From: Aureivirga marina
Lineage (GTDB): Bacteria > Bacteroidota > Bacteroidia > Flavobacteriales > Flavobacteriaceae
Assembly (NCBI RefSeq): GCF_015767265.1
Contig: NZ_JADPIB010000005.1
Location: forward strand, 339,724 to 403,723
Reading direction: 5' to 3'
Length of the DNA stretch: 64,000 bases
The position numbers were made by a program, and so were the translations under genes. Shown here one piece after another: positions 44,738 through 53,523 of this stretch. Position 1 is the first letter of the stretch. The number at the start of each line of letters is the position of its first letter. The notes below the pieces were generated by a model, which was not told the DNA's origin, ran no database searches, and saw nothing but the letters and a program-made list of their open reading frames with translations.

Positions 44738-45460
44738 ATGATTATCCAAATTGTTGGTGCAGTCGTAGTAACTGTTTTATTAGCTATTGTAATAGTTAAG
44801 TTCATTCCTAGAAAATTACACTTTATCGTTTCTATTTTACTAATCATCGGAGCTGCTTTTATGGCGTTCAAGATTTATAGTAGTATTATGGAACCTATCA
44901 AATTTAATGTTGAGAAAAGGAAAAGATATGCAAAGGTTATTGATCAATTAAAAGTGATTCGTGATGCTGAAAATGCATATAAGAGAGTGAACGGAACGTA
45001 TACTGCAAATGCAGATGCTTTAGTTCAATTTATCGATACTGCAAAGTTTGCAATCACAGAAAAAAGAGACACTGTAATCGTTGAAAGAAGAGGTGCAATT
45101 GATGTTGATGTTGAAAAAACAATCACTGATACAATTGGTTATGATCCAGTAATTAATTCTTTCAAAAACAGAAATTATAAAAATTTATTGGATGTTCCAG
45201 GAACAAATGCTAAATTTACTTTAGAGACAGCTGTAGTAGAAAAAGTAGCTGGATTAAAAGCTCCAACTTTTGAAGCAAAAGTAGACAAATCAGTTATTCT
45301 TGAAGGATTGAATCCAGCGTTAATTCGCCAAGAAAAAGAAACAATTCAAGGAGATCAAATTAGAGGAGAATTTGTTTCTGTTGGTTCATTAGAAGAAGTT
45401 AAAGATAGCGGAAACTGGCCACCATCTTATGATACAAAAGAAAATTCAAATAACGAATAA
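44738..45460 (+). CDS. conserved hypothetical membrane protein
   Basis: This 240-residue protein has two N-terminal helices (IVGAVVVTVLLAIVIVKF and LHFIVSILLIIGAAFMAFKIY) and a soluble part. The segment QLKVIRDAENAYKRVNGTYTANADAL recalls the pseudopilin-like pattern in which a helix precedes a small globular domain, but no prepilin peptidase site is present. It is the first gene of an operon with a DUF3822 gene and rsmD; the overlap with the next gene is 32 bp. The function is unknown, and the order with DUF3822 and rsmD is typical of Flavobacteriaceae as far as I know. Confidence 0.7.
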   Translation: MIIQIVGAVVVTVLLAIVIVKFIPRKLHFIVSILLIIGAAFMAFKIYSSIMEPIKFNVEKRKRYAKVIDQLKVIRDAENAYKRVNGTYTANADALVQFIDTAKFAITEKRDTVIVERRGAIDVDVEKTITDTIGYDPVINSFKNRNYKNLLDVPGTNAKFTLETAVVEKVAGLKAPTFEAKVDKSVILEGLNPALIRQEKETIQGDQIRGEFVSVGSLEEVKDSGNWPPSYDTKENSNNE

Positions 45461-46262
45461 GAAAACAGATTTTAAAAATCTTGAAAATAGTAGATTATCC
45501 ATCCAACTCAGCTTGGATGGATTTTCTTTTTGTATATATGATGAAAATCTTGAAGAATATACAGCTTTAATCAATTTTGAATTTGAAAGCAAAGCAGCTA
45601 CTCCACAAATTCATTTAGAGTATGTGATGAAAACTTTTCGTGAAAATGTTCTTCTTCAAAAAACTTATAAATCTATTCATGTAGCACATTCTAATAATAT
45701 GGCTACATTTGTTCCGAAAGCTTTTTTTAATGAAAAGTATTTAAAGAACTATTTAAAACATACTGTGAAAGTCTTTGACAATGATTTTATTGTTTATGAC
45801 GAAATTCCACAATCTGATATTGTTTCTGTTTATATTCCTTTCGTGAATATCAACAATTTCTTATTTGAACAGTTTGGAGCATTTGAATATACACACTCCT
45901 CTTCTATCTTGGTTAAAAATCTAATCAACACTTATAAAAACACTAAAAAGCAACATGTTTTTATTAATGTTATTGATCATACTTTTGAAATGGTCATTTT
46001 AGATAATGGTGTTTTTAAAATGTATAATTCATTTCAATTTAAAACCAAAGAAGATTTTATTTATTATATCTTATTTACCGCAGAACAATTATCTTTGAAT
46101 CCAGAAGAATTTGAATTAGTATTTTTAGGTGTAATTGACGAAAAATCTGAATTATATAAAATTTCTTATCAATATATAAGAAATATATCTTTCGTTGAAA
46201 ACCAAACTCCAAAATTCAAAAACTTACCAAACCATTCTTTTTACACGTTATTAAATTATTAA
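45429..46262 (+). CDS. DUF3822 family protein
   Basis: This 277-residue protein starts within the end of the previous gene. The start is supported because NKKTDFKNLENSRLSIQLSLDGFSFCIYD is the usual N-terminal pattern of DUF3822. It appears to be an actin/ASKHA-like fold (FINVIDHTFEMVILDNGVFKMYNSF resembles a second phosphate-loop region), but no ATP-binding loop is clear. It is always seen beside rsmD in this group, which suggests a link to ribosome maturation or simple co-expression. The rsmD gene begins three bases after its stop. Confidence 0.85.
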   Translation: MIQKKIQITNKKTDFKNLENSRLSIQLSLDGFSFCIYDENLEEYTALINFEFESKAATPQIHLEYVMKTFRENVLLQKTYKSIHVAHSNNMATFVPKAFFNEKYLKNYLKHTVKVFDNDFIVYDEIPQSDIVSVYIPFVNINNFLFEQFGAFEYTHSSSILVKNLINTYKNTKKQHVFINVIDHTFEMVILDNGVFKMYNSFQFKTKEDFIYYILFTAEQLSLNPEEFELVFLGVIDEKSELYKISYQYIRNISFVENQTPKFKNLPNHSFYTLLNY

Positions 46263-46265
46263 ATA

Positions 46266-46814
46266 ATGCGAATTATTTCAGGAAAATATAAAGGCAAAAG
46301 ACTTGCTGCGTCTAAGAATTTGCCTGTTCGTCCTACAACGGATATGGCAAAAGAATCTTTATTTAACATTTTAAATAATTATTATTATTTCAATGAAATT
46401 TCTGTTTTAGATTTATTTTCTGGAACTGGAAATATCAGCTTTGAATTTGCTTCAAGAGGAACAAAACAAATTACTGCCGTAGATCAATATTTCGGTTGTA
46501 CAAAATTTATTTCGGATACTTCTAGACAATTAGATTTACCAATCAAAACAATAAAATCTGACGTTTATAAGTTCTTAGAAAAAAACAAATTAAAATACGA
46601 TGTAATTTTTGCAGATCCACCTTACGATTTTGAAGTAGATGATTTTGCAAAAATTCCAAAACTTATCTTCGAAAATGATTTATTAGAAGAAGGAGGTTTG
46701 TTGATTGTTGAGCACTCAAAACACACAGATTTATCTCATTTAGAAAATTATAGTTACTCCAAAAAATACGGAGGAAATTTATTCAGTTTTTTTGAGTTAG
46801 AAATTGAAGAATAA
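46266..46814 (+). CDS. rsmD: 16S rRNA (guanine(966)-N(2))-methyltransferase RsmD
   Basis: This 182-residue SAM-dependent enzyme methylates G966 of 16S rRNA in the assembled small subunit. It begins with MRIISGKYKGKRL and RPTTDMAKESLFNIL, carries the SAM loop LDLFSGTGNISFE (48-60), and the catalytic FADPPYDF (DPPY at 117-120). The length is normal. It is the last gene of the operon, with a strong terminator right after it. Confidence 0.94.
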   Translation: MRIISGKYKGKRLAASKNLPVRPTTDMAKESLFNILNNYYYFNEISVLDLFSGTGNISFEFASRGTKQITAVDQYFGCTKFISDTSRQLDLPIKTIKSDVYKFLEKNKLKYDVIFADPPYDFEVDDFAKIPKLIFENDLLEEGGLLIVEHSKHTDLSHLENYSYSKKYGGNLFSFFELEIEE

Positions 46815-46817
46815 TTT

Positions 46818-46851
46818 AAAAAAGTTGTGTTTCTTTGCACAACTTTTTTAA
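46818..46851 (+). terminator. terminator of the rsmD operon
   Basis: AAAAAAGTTGTG (46818-46829) pairs perfectly with CACAACTTTTTT (46838-46849). Confidence 0.92.
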
Positions 46852-46898
46852 GTAATACTAAAACGCATTTTTAAACTAGCTTTTTGCCTACAATTTAG

Positions 46899-48287
46899 AT
46901 GAATACACAAAAGAATCATTCAAAAAATAGTCTTTTTTCTATCCTTTTGGCATTTATTGTCTTTGGAGTTTTGACCTATTTTTTTCCGAAAGAAAACTTC
47001 AAACTTCACACAAAAAATACTGCTGAAAATATAGAAGAGAAAAAAGATACCATTGATTATGATGCAATCATGATTCGAAATGAATGTCGAAATGATTCTA
47101 TTCAATATCTAGAAAAATTAATTGTAGAAATGGCAACTGCTGAAGAAAAAGCAGAAAGAGCTAGAAGAGCAAGAAACAATAAAAACTTCTTCTTTTTAGG
47201 TGATTTTTATGAAGCTTTATTGAAATTAGAAGAAAATCCTGATGAAAAAGTAAATATTGCATATTTCGGGGATTCAATGACGGATGGAGATTTAATCGTT
47301 CAAGATATTCGTAAAACTCTTCAAAAAATGTTTGGAGGAAAAGGTGTTGGATATGTAAATATTACTTCACTTTCTGCTGCATCCAGAATGTCTGTAATTC
47401 ATAAATATCAAAAAAAAGATTGGGAGTTTAAGAGTTTTATTTCGAAAAAAACTGAAAAAACTGCACCTTATGGGGTTGGAGGAATTGTAAGTTGGACAAA
47501 AAATGATAGTGCAAAAATCGTTTATTCAAAAAGTAAATACCAAGAATTACCAAATCCAACTTTTTATTATGGAAAACAAGAATCAGATTCTTTAAAACCA
47601 TATTTGACATTTTTTGAGAAAAAGAGAAAATTAAATGGAAATAATATTTTAAATAAAATAAAACTTTCCAAAAATGATAATCTGAAAAAAATTGAAGTTG
47701 ATTTTCATCACACACAAAATCTTCCACTTTTTGGCTTCACTTTTGAAACTAAAAATGGTGTAAGTGTAGATAATCTTTCTATTCGTGGAAATTCTGGTTT
47801 ACCTCTTTCTACTTTAGATGCAAATGTGATGAATGCATTCAATTCTGTTCGCCCTTATAATTTAATTGTTCTTCATTATGGAGCAAATGTGATTAGTGAT
47901 GAAACAACTTCTTATAATTGGTATGCAGCACAAATGAAACGTGTTGTAAATCATTTAAAAGTTTGTTTTCCTGACGCGAGTATTTTGGTAATTTCTAGTG
48001 CCGATTATGGTAAAAAAGATGGAACTGAAATTATTACACATCCTGCTGTGGAAAAATTAATTCTTGCGCAGAAAAAATATGCAAAACAAACAGAAAGTAG
48101 TTTTTTCAATTTATTTGAAGCAATGGGTGGTGAAGGAAGCATGAAAAATTATGTAGAAAAAGAAGAACCGTGGGCAAATAAAGATTATATTCACTTCAAC
48201 TACAGAGGTGCGCCTCATGTTGCAAAATATATCTCTGATTATTTGTTAAATGGATATCAAAAATTTAAAAAACATCATGAAAAATAA
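46899..48287 (+). CDS. SGNH/GDSL hydrolase-like protein, membrane-anchored
   Basis: This 462-residue protein has one N-terminal helix (LFSILLAFIVFGVLTYFF), so it is tethered to the inner membrane and faces the periplasm. The SGNH blocks are AYFGDSMTDGD with the nucleophile Ser, a late LHYGANV, and DYIHFNYRG for the Asp-His pair. It is the first gene of a three-gene unit with a second SGNH protein and an MBOAT acyltransferase, overlapping the next gene by 11 bp. In such cassettes one SGNH protein usually transfers an acetyl group passed across the membrane by MBOAT. A role in O-acetylation of a cell-surface polymer is inferred. Confidence 0.82.
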   Translation: MNTQKNHSKNSLFSILLAFIVFGVLTYFFPKENFKLHTKNTAENIEEKKDTIDYDAIMIRNECRNDSIQYLEKLIVEMATAEEKAERARRARNNKNFFFLGDFYEALLKLEENPDEKVNIAYFGDSMTDGDLIVQDIRKTLQKMFGGKGVGYVNITSLSAASRMSVIHKYQKKDWEFKSFISKKTEKTAPYGVGGIVSWTKNDSAKIVYSKSKYQELPNPTFYYGKQESDSLKPYLTFFEKKRKLNGNNILNKIKLSKNDNLKKIEVDFHHTQNLPLFGFTFETKNGVSVDNLSIRGNSGLPLSTLDANVMNAFNSVRPYNLIVLHYGANVISDETTSYNWYAAQMKRVVNHLKVCFPDASILVISSADYGKKDGTEIITHPAVEKLILAQKKYAKQTESSFFNLFEAMGGEGSMKNYVEKEEPWANKDYIHFNYRGAPHVAKYISDYLLNGYQKFKKHHEK

Positions 48288-49647
48288 TTTTACTTCTCTA
48301 CCTAAAAAAAGTATTGTTGTATACTTCTTATTTTTTATCGTTTCTGTTTCTTCTTTTGCTCAAATAGAAATTCCTAGTTTTATTTCTCAAGAAAATAATA
48401 AAATTGAAAATGATTCTATTTTAATTCCTTTCTTTAAAAAATTACAACAAAAAGATAGCATTATTCGAATTGTTCATATTGGTGATTCTCATATTCAAGC
48501 AAATTTTTTAACAGATGTTGTTCGTAATAATTTCCAAGATTCTTTTGGAAATGCTGGACGTGGATTTTTATTTCCATATAAAGCTGCAAAAACTAACGGA
48601 CCTTCTGATATTACTTTTACAACTTATAGTGATTTTTTTGCTATTCGAAATATTAAAAATCGATCTAATAAAGCTAAAATTGGTTTAAGCGGAATTGCTT
48701 TAGAAACAAAAGAAAAAGATTTTTTTATCAAAGTTTCATTCGATGATGAAAAAGATTTTGCCAATGAAATTCAATGGATTTCTCACACAAATAATATTGC
48801 GCTACATAAAGAATTAAAATACCAAAAACCTCTTCCAAAATGGAAATATCATACTGTAAAAAGTGGAAATACACTTTCTGGAATTGGTCGAAAATATGGT
48901 GTTTCTGTAAAAAATATTAAAAAATGGAATGGATTAAAATCTAATTTAATTCGTCCAAAACAAAAACTAAAAATTAAAAGTAAATCCTACCAACCCGCAA
49001 AAATTTTAGACAAAACTCCTTTTGCTCAAAGTTTGGAAAACGGTGTAAAAAGTACTTCTTTAATTCAAGAATTTTTTATCACAGCAAATCCTGAAAACAC
49101 AAAAGATAAATTTGCATTAAATGGGATAATTACAAGTAATGGAAAAGCCGGTGTAATCTATCATAATATCGGTGTAAATGGAGCTAGATTTGAAGATTAC
49201 AACAATCGTTCTGTTCTGTTTTTTGAACAATTAAAACTTTTGAAACCAGATTTAATTATTATTTCTTTAGGAACCAATGAATCTTTTGAAACAACTTATA
49301 AATCAGAACGTTTTGAAGAAAATCTTTTAGCTTTTTTAAACAACACAAAAGAATTTACAGGTTGTCAAAATATTTTACTTACAACGCCTCCTTCTGCTTT
49401 AATTAGAAGAAAAAAGACGAATCCGAAAATCGCTGAATTTCGAAATATCATTCTAAAAAATGCCAAAGTAAACGAATATGCTTGTTGGGATTTATACAAT
49501 TTAACTGGAAAAGAACGAGGAATTTTGACTTGGTCAAAAAAAGGTTTAGCAGCTAGAGATAAAATTCATTACAGCGCAAAAGGATACGAAGTTCAAGGTG
49601 AATTATTATTCCAAGCTTTATACAAGACATTTTTAAATTATGAATAA
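48277..49647 (+). CDS. SGNH/GDSL hydrolase with embedded LysM domain
   Basis: I place the start at MKNNFTSLPKK (456 residues), which gives a clean signal peptide (FFIVSVSSFAQ); the frame is open nine codons earlier. The SGNH domain shows VHIGDSHIQANF, SLGTNES and DKIHYSAKGYE. Between the first and second block lies a LysM domain (YHTVKSGNTLSGIGRKYGVSVKNIKKWN, ending PKQKLKI), which binds N-acetylglucosamine-containing glycans. The insertion suggests that peptidoglycan is the substrate, as acetyltransferase or esterase. It overlaps the preceding gene by 11 bp and the following MBOAT gene by 8 bp. Confidence 0.85.
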   Translation: MKNNFTSLPKKSIVVYFLFFIVSVSSFAQIEIPSFISQENNKIENDSILIPFFKKLQQKDSIIRIVHIGDSHIQANFLTDVVRNNFQDSFGNAGRGFLFPYKAAKTNGPSDITFTTYSDFFAIRNIKNRSNKAKIGLSGIALETKEKDFFIKVSFDDEKDFANEIQWISHTNNIALHKELKYQKPLPKWKYHTVKSGNTLSGIGRKYGVSVKNIKKWNGLKSNLIRPKQKLKIKSKSYQPAKILDKTPFAQSLENGVKSTSLIQEFFITANPENTKDKFALNGIITSNGKAGVIYHNIGVNGARFEDYNNRSVLFFEQLKLLKPDLIIISLGTNESFETTYKSERFEENLLAFLNNTKEFTGCQNILLTTPPSALIRRKKTNPKIAEFRNIILKNAKVNEYACWDLYNLTGKERGILTWSKKGLAARDKIHYSAKGYEVQGELLFQALYKTFLNYE

Positions 49648-51145
49648 CATTTTTCTTTCCTTTTTTCAAAATCTAACATTGGAAAATATAGGAAATTGGC
49701 TTACTTATAACTCAAAAGAACCTCTAATTTTTAGTAGTGTTTTATTTTTTGTGGTATTTATTTTATTCTTTTTAGTATATCAAGCAATACAAAAGAAAAT
49801 AAATCTGCGAATTTATTATGTGACTATTTTTAGTTTGTATTTCTACTACAAATCTAGCGGTGTTTATTTTGGTTTATTAATTTTTTCCTCTATTGTCGAT
49901 TTTTATCTTGGAAAGTTAATTTATGAAACAGAAGAAAAATCTAGAAGAAAGCTTTATTTAATCGCAAGTTTAATTATCAATCTTGGGTTATTAGCTTATT
50001 TTAAATACACGAATTTCTTTATTGATAATATCAATCAAATATTGGAAAGTAATTTTGCTTTTCAAGATATTTTCCTTCCAATTGGAATCTCTTTCTTTAC
50101 TTTCCAAACAATGAGCTATTCTATTGATTTGTATCGAAAAGAAATGAAACCAGCTGAATCATTTTGGGATTTTCTATTTTTTGTTTCGTTTTTCCCACAA
50201 TTAGTTGCAGGACCAATTGTAAGAGCAGCAGATTTTATTCCACAAATTCGAGGAAAATATTTTGTTTCTAATGAAAATTTTAATCGTGCTTTTGTATTAA
50301 TTATAGGAGGATTATTTAAAAAAGCTGTCATCGCTGATTATATAAGTATCAACTTTGTAGATCGTGTTTTTGACAATCCAATGTTATATTCTCCTTTTGA
50401 AAATTTAATGGCTGTTTATGGCTATACGATTCAAATCTATTGCGATTTTTCTGGATATTCAGATATGGCAATTGGTTTAGCTTTACTTCTTGGTTTTACA
50501 CTTCCTGAAAACTTTAGAACACCTTATAATTCTTTAAGTATAACAGAATTTTGGCGACGTTGGCATATTTCACTTTCTTCTTGGTTAAGAGATTATTTAT
50601 ACATTTCTATGGGAGGAAACAGAAAAGGAACAATGCGAACATATATGAATTTATTTATGACCATGTTTTTAGGTGGACTTTGGCATGGAGCTGCATGGAA
50701 ATTTGTTTTTTGGGGAGCTGGACATGGAATTGCTTTAATTTATGAAAAGCTTTGTAAAAATTATTATTTAACGCTTCCTAAAAATCCAATAACAAAACCT
50801 ATTTTTTGGTTCTTAACATTCCATTTTGTAGCATTTTTATGGATTTATTTCCGAGCAGATTCTTTTCAAACTGCACTAGATATTGTTACAAATATTACAC
50901 ATTTAGCTAAAGATTTTTCAATTCAAAATGCTGTTGAAATTTTAACAGGTTATAAGTATGTTTTCCTTTTAATTGGAATTGGTTATTTCTTACATTTTAT
51001 GCCAGTTCGTTTTTTAGAAACTTTGGAAAATATGAATAATGCATTACCATGGTATGGAAAATCTGCAATTTTAGGAGGTTTATGTTGGCTTGTTTACATC
51101 ATTGCTTCTGCGGAAATTCAACCATTTATCTATTTTCAATTTTAA
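49640..51145 (+). CDS. MBOAT family membrane O-acyltransferase (AlgI/PatA-like)
   Basis: This 501-residue multi-spanning inner-membrane enzyme shows GISFFTFQTMSYSIDLYR, FFPQLVAGPIVRAADFIPQI, ALLLGFTLPENFRTPYN, EFWRRWHISLSSWLRDYLYI and the catalytic His in FLGGLWHGAAWKFVFWGAGHG. This pattern is that of AlgI, PatA and DltB, which hand acyl groups from the cytoplasm to periplasmic acceptors. With the two upstream SGNH proteins it forms a complete transfer system, similar in logic to PatA/PatB for peptidoglycan. The acceptor polymer is inferred only. Confidence 0.93.
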   Translation: MNNIFLSFFQNLTLENIGNWLTYNSKEPLIFSSVLFFVVFILFFLVYQAIQKKINLRIYYVTIFSLYFYYKSSGVYFGLLIFSSIVDFYLGKLIYETEEKSRRKLYLIASLIINLGLLAYFKYTNFFIDNINQILESNFAFQDIFLPIGISFFTFQTMSYSIDLYRKEMKPAESFWDFLFFVSFFPQLVAGPIVRAADFIPQIRGKYFVSNENFNRAFVLIIGGLFKKAVIADYISINFVDRVFDNPMLYSPFENLMAVYGYTIQIYCDFSGYSDMAIGLALLLGFTLPENFRTPYNSLSITEFWRRWHISLSSWLRDYLYISMGGNRKGTMRTYMNLFMTMFLGGLWHGAAWKFVFWGAGHGIALIYEKLCKNYYLTLPKNPITKPIFWFLTFHFVAFLWIYFRADSFQTALDIVTNITHLAKDFSIQNAVEILTGYKYVFLLIGIGYFLHFMPVRFLETLENMNNALPWYGKSAILGGLCWLVYIIASAEIQPFIYFQF

Positions 51146-51158
51146 AGTAATATATCCT

Positions 51159-51166
51159 TACTTTTG
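51159..51166 (+). promoter_or_regulatory. -7 element upstream of the DEAD-box gene
   Basis: TACTTTTG is a perfect TAnnTTTG match. Transcription would start near 51172, just before the terminator-like hairpin at 51184-51228. Confidence 0.55.
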
Positions 51167-51183
51167 TAAAATAAAATTTATAC

Positions 51184-51228
51184 AGTTTTTAGTTTTTGTT
51201 TTAAACGAGTACTAAAAACTTTTTTTTT
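51184..51228 (+). terminator. terminator between the MBOAT and DEAD-box genes
   Basis: AGTTTTTAGT (51184-51193) pairs perfectly with ACTAAAAACT (51211-51220), followed by nine T residues. It ends the MBOAT operon, but it also lies downstream of the promoter element at 51159, so the helicase transcript may have to read through it. Confidence 0.82.
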
Positions 51229-51254
51229 GAAATTAAAAACACCATCATTCTTCA

Positions 51255-52571
51255 ATGAAGCTTTTAAATACTACAACTGAAAAAATCTTAGAAAATTTAG
51301 GATTCAAAGATTTAAATGAAATGCAAAAATCAACTTTAGATGTTTCAAAAAAACATTCTAATATTTTGCTATTAGCGCCAACAGGAAGTGGAAAAACGGT
51401 AGCATTTATCTTAAGTATGCTTCCAAAAATCACTAATAAAAAAGGAATTCAAGTATTGATAATTGCTCCAACACGAGAATTAGTTTTACAGATAGAAAGT
51501 GTTTTAAAAAAAATGAAATTATCTATCAAAATAAATACTTGTTATGGTGGTCATTCTTTTCAACAAGAGAAGAAAAACTTTTCAACTTTACCAACAATTT
51601 TAATTGGAACTCCTGGAAGAATTCAAGATCATTTGGAAAGAAAAACGTTCGATTCTACAACTATTGAACATCTTATTTTTGATGAATTTGATAAAACTTT
51701 AGAATTTGGATTTTCAAATCAAATTGAAACGATTATGAAATATTTACCGAATGCAAATTCTAAAATTTTAGCTTCTGCAACAAAATCAATTGAAATTCCA
51801 GAATACATTCATTTTAATGATTTTAAAACGGTAAATTCTGAGTTTAAACCTGAAGGGAATTTAGCTTTAAAACAAATTTTTGTTGAAAAAGAAGAAAAAT
51901 TAGATGGATTACTTTCTGTTTTAAATCAATTAAATAAAAACCAAAATGCGATTGTTTTTGTAAATCATCGAGAAGCTTGTGATAGAATTAGCGAACATTT
52001 AGAAGCTCATAAAATTGTTTTTGCGACGTTTCATGGAGGACTTGAACAAGAAAAAAGAGAAGCTTCTTTGACAAAATTTAGAAATGGAAGTGCACAAATT
52101 TTAATTGCAACTGATATTGCTGCAAGAGGAATTGATATTCCAGAATTAGATTATGTAATTCACTATCAATTAGCTTTACAAGAAAGTACTTTTACACATC
52201 GAAATGGAAGAACAGCAAGAATGAAAGCTTCTGGAACAAGTGTTTTAATTCGAACTTTTGGAGATTATCTTCCTCCATATTTAAATGAAGAACCTGAAAC
52301 TTTTGAAATAAATCCTTCTAAAACAATTGAAAAACCTGAATGGATTACATTTTATATTGGAAAAGGTAAAAAAAATAAGATAAGTAAATTTGATTTAGTT
52401 GGTTTCTTTTTACAATTTGATTTTATGGAAAAGTTGGATTTAGGTTTGATCGAAGTAAAAGATTTCAATGCTTTTGTTGCAATTAAACGAGCAAAAAGCA
52501 AACAACTTTTTCAAGCTGTTCAAAAAAAGAAAATTAAATCTAAAACGGTAAAAATTCAATTTTCAAAATAA
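51255..52571 (+). CDS. DEAD/DEAH box RNA helicase (DEFD variant)
   Basis: This 438-residue ATP-dependent RNA helicase shows APTGSGKT (41-48), APTREL (71-76), GTPGR (118-122), the Walker B variant DEFD (143-146), SAT (174-176) and HRNGRTAR. Phe replaces the usual Ala in DEAD, but the acidic residues are kept, so ATP hydrolysis should persist. The C-terminal 85 residues look like a small DbpA-type RNA-binding domain (KISKFDLVGFFLQFDFMEKLDLGLIEVKDFNAFVAI). This suggests a role in 50S ribosome assembly through a 23S rRNA hairpin. A DUF1456 gene follows 26 bp downstream. Confidence 0.92.
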   Translation: MKLLNTTTEKILENLGFKDLNEMQKSTLDVSKKHSNILLLAPTGSGKTVAFILSMLPKITNKKGIQVLIIAPTRELVLQIESVLKKMKLSIKINTCYGGHSFQQEKKNFSTLPTILIGTPGRIQDHLERKTFDSTTIEHLIFDEFDKTLEFGFSNQIETIMKYLPNANSKILASATKSIEIPEYIHFNDFKTVNSEFKPEGNLALKQIFVEKEEKLDGLLSVLNQLNKNQNAIVFVNHREACDRISEHLEAHKIVFATFHGGLEQEKREASLTKFRNGSAQILIATDIAARGIDIPELDYVIHYQLALQESTFTHRNGRTARMKASGTSVLIRTFGDYLPPYLNEEPETFEINPSKTIEKPEWITFYIGKGKKNKISKFDLVGFFLQFDFMEKLDLGLIEVKDFNAFVAIKRAKSKQLFQAVQKKKIKSKTVKIQFSK

Positions 52572-52597
52572 ATTTACCAACTTAAATTATAGAACTT

Positions 52598-52840
52598 ATG
52601 CCTTTAACAAATAATGATATATTAAAAAAATTAAGAGTCGCACACAAACTTCGAAATGAAGATATTGTAGATATTTGTGCTCTAGTTGATTTTAAAGTTT
52701 CTAAAAGTGAATTAGGAGCTTTTTTTAGAAAAGAAGGACATCCTAAATATATGGAATGTGGAGATCAAATTCTAAGGAATTTTTTAAATGGTTTAATTAT
52801 ACATTTACGAGGACCAATGCCTGAACCGACGAAAAAATAA
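52598..52840 (+). CDS. DUF1456 family protein (single-repeat YehS-like)
   Basis: This 80-residue protein starts MPLTNNDILKKLRVAHKLRNEDIVDICAL and continues FKVSKSELGAFFRKEGHPKYMECGDQILRNFLNGLI, the DUF1456 motif. E. coli YehS has two such repeats in about 156 residues, whereas this protein has one. The function is unknown. It probably shares the helicase transcript. Confidence 0.88.
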   Translation: MPLTNNDILKKLRVAHKLRNEDIVDICALVDFKVSKSELGAFFRKEGHPKYMECGDQILRNFLNGLIIHLRGPMPEPTKK

Positions 52841-52896
52841 TTACTCATTTTTAAATTCTAAATTGTTAAATACATATTTCATCAATAAGTTAAAAA

Positions 52897-52910
52897 CTGA
52901 TTTTTATCAT
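52897..52910 (+). promoter_or_regulatory. FNR-like box upstream of the truncated hemoglobin gene
   Basis: The core TGATTTTTATCA at 52898-52909 matches TGATnnnnATCA fully. It lies 96 bp before the start codon. The nearest -7-like elements (TGTTTTTG at 52940-52947 and TATATTTC at 52961-52968) each have one mismatch and do not show the 36.5-bp spacing of the cco promoters, so the mode of action is open. Confidence 0.5.
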
Positions 52911-53005
52911 AAAATGTAAATATTTTAAGCCAAAAAAGTTGTTTTTGTAATTGATAAAACTATATTTCGACATAAATCAAAAACAGAATATAAACTTAAA
53001 AAGAC

Positions 53006-53395
53006 ATGGATAATACTACTACAACGACAGAATTATCGTTATTTGAAAAAATTGGTGGAATGGATGCAGTTTTAGCTGCTGTGGATATTTTTTATGCAAA
53101 AGTATTAGCAGATGAAACAATCAAAGATTTCTTTGACACAACAGATATGGTTGCTCAAAAAAGAAAACAAACAGCATTTTTAGCTTATGCTTTCGGAGCG
53201 CCGCTTCAATATACTGGAAAAAATATGCGTGATGCGCATGCACCTTTAGTTGAAAAAGGATTAAATGAATCTCATTTTATTGCTGTTGCAACACATTTAA
53301 AAGATACAATGGAAGAATTAAATGTTCCAGCAGAATTAATTGCTGAAGTGATGAAAATCGCTGGAGGAACTAAAAATGATGTTCTAGGATTATAA
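53006..53395 (+). CDS. group 1 truncated hemoglobin
   Basis: This 129-residue heme protein of the TrHbN type shows LFEKIGGMDAVLAAVDIFYAKVLAD with Tyr B10 at Y30, a CD/E region with TAFLAYAFGAPLQYTGKNM, and the proximal His H78 in MRDAHAPLVEKGL. Such proteins bind oxygen and nitric oxide and usually detoxify NO or supply oxygen to oxidases. The FNR-type box upstream suggests induction at low oxygen together with the cbb3 system. It is monocistronic with its own terminator. Confidence 0.93.
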   Translation: MDNTTTTTELSLFEKIGGMDAVLAAVDIFYAKVLADETIKDFFDTTDMVAQKRKQTAFLAYAFGAPLQYTGKNMRDAHAPLVEKGLNESHFIAVATHLKDTMEELNVPAELIAEVMKIAGGTKNDVLGL

Positions 53396-53404
53396 AATAT
53401 AAGC

Positions 53405-53436
53405 AAGCTCCGGATTACTAAGTTCGGAGTTTTTTA
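53405..53436 (+). terminator. terminator of the truncated hemoglobin gene
   Basis: AGCTCCG (53406-53412) pairs with CGGAGTT (53425-53431) around a 12-nt loop, followed by T residues. Confidence 0.85.
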
Positions 53437-53523
53437 TTTCTATTTATTTTTTAGTTTTCAATTTACTTCTTTAGTTATTTGAAAAAAAATATATTTCTTG
53501 TAACATTGTGAAAACTAAAAAAA

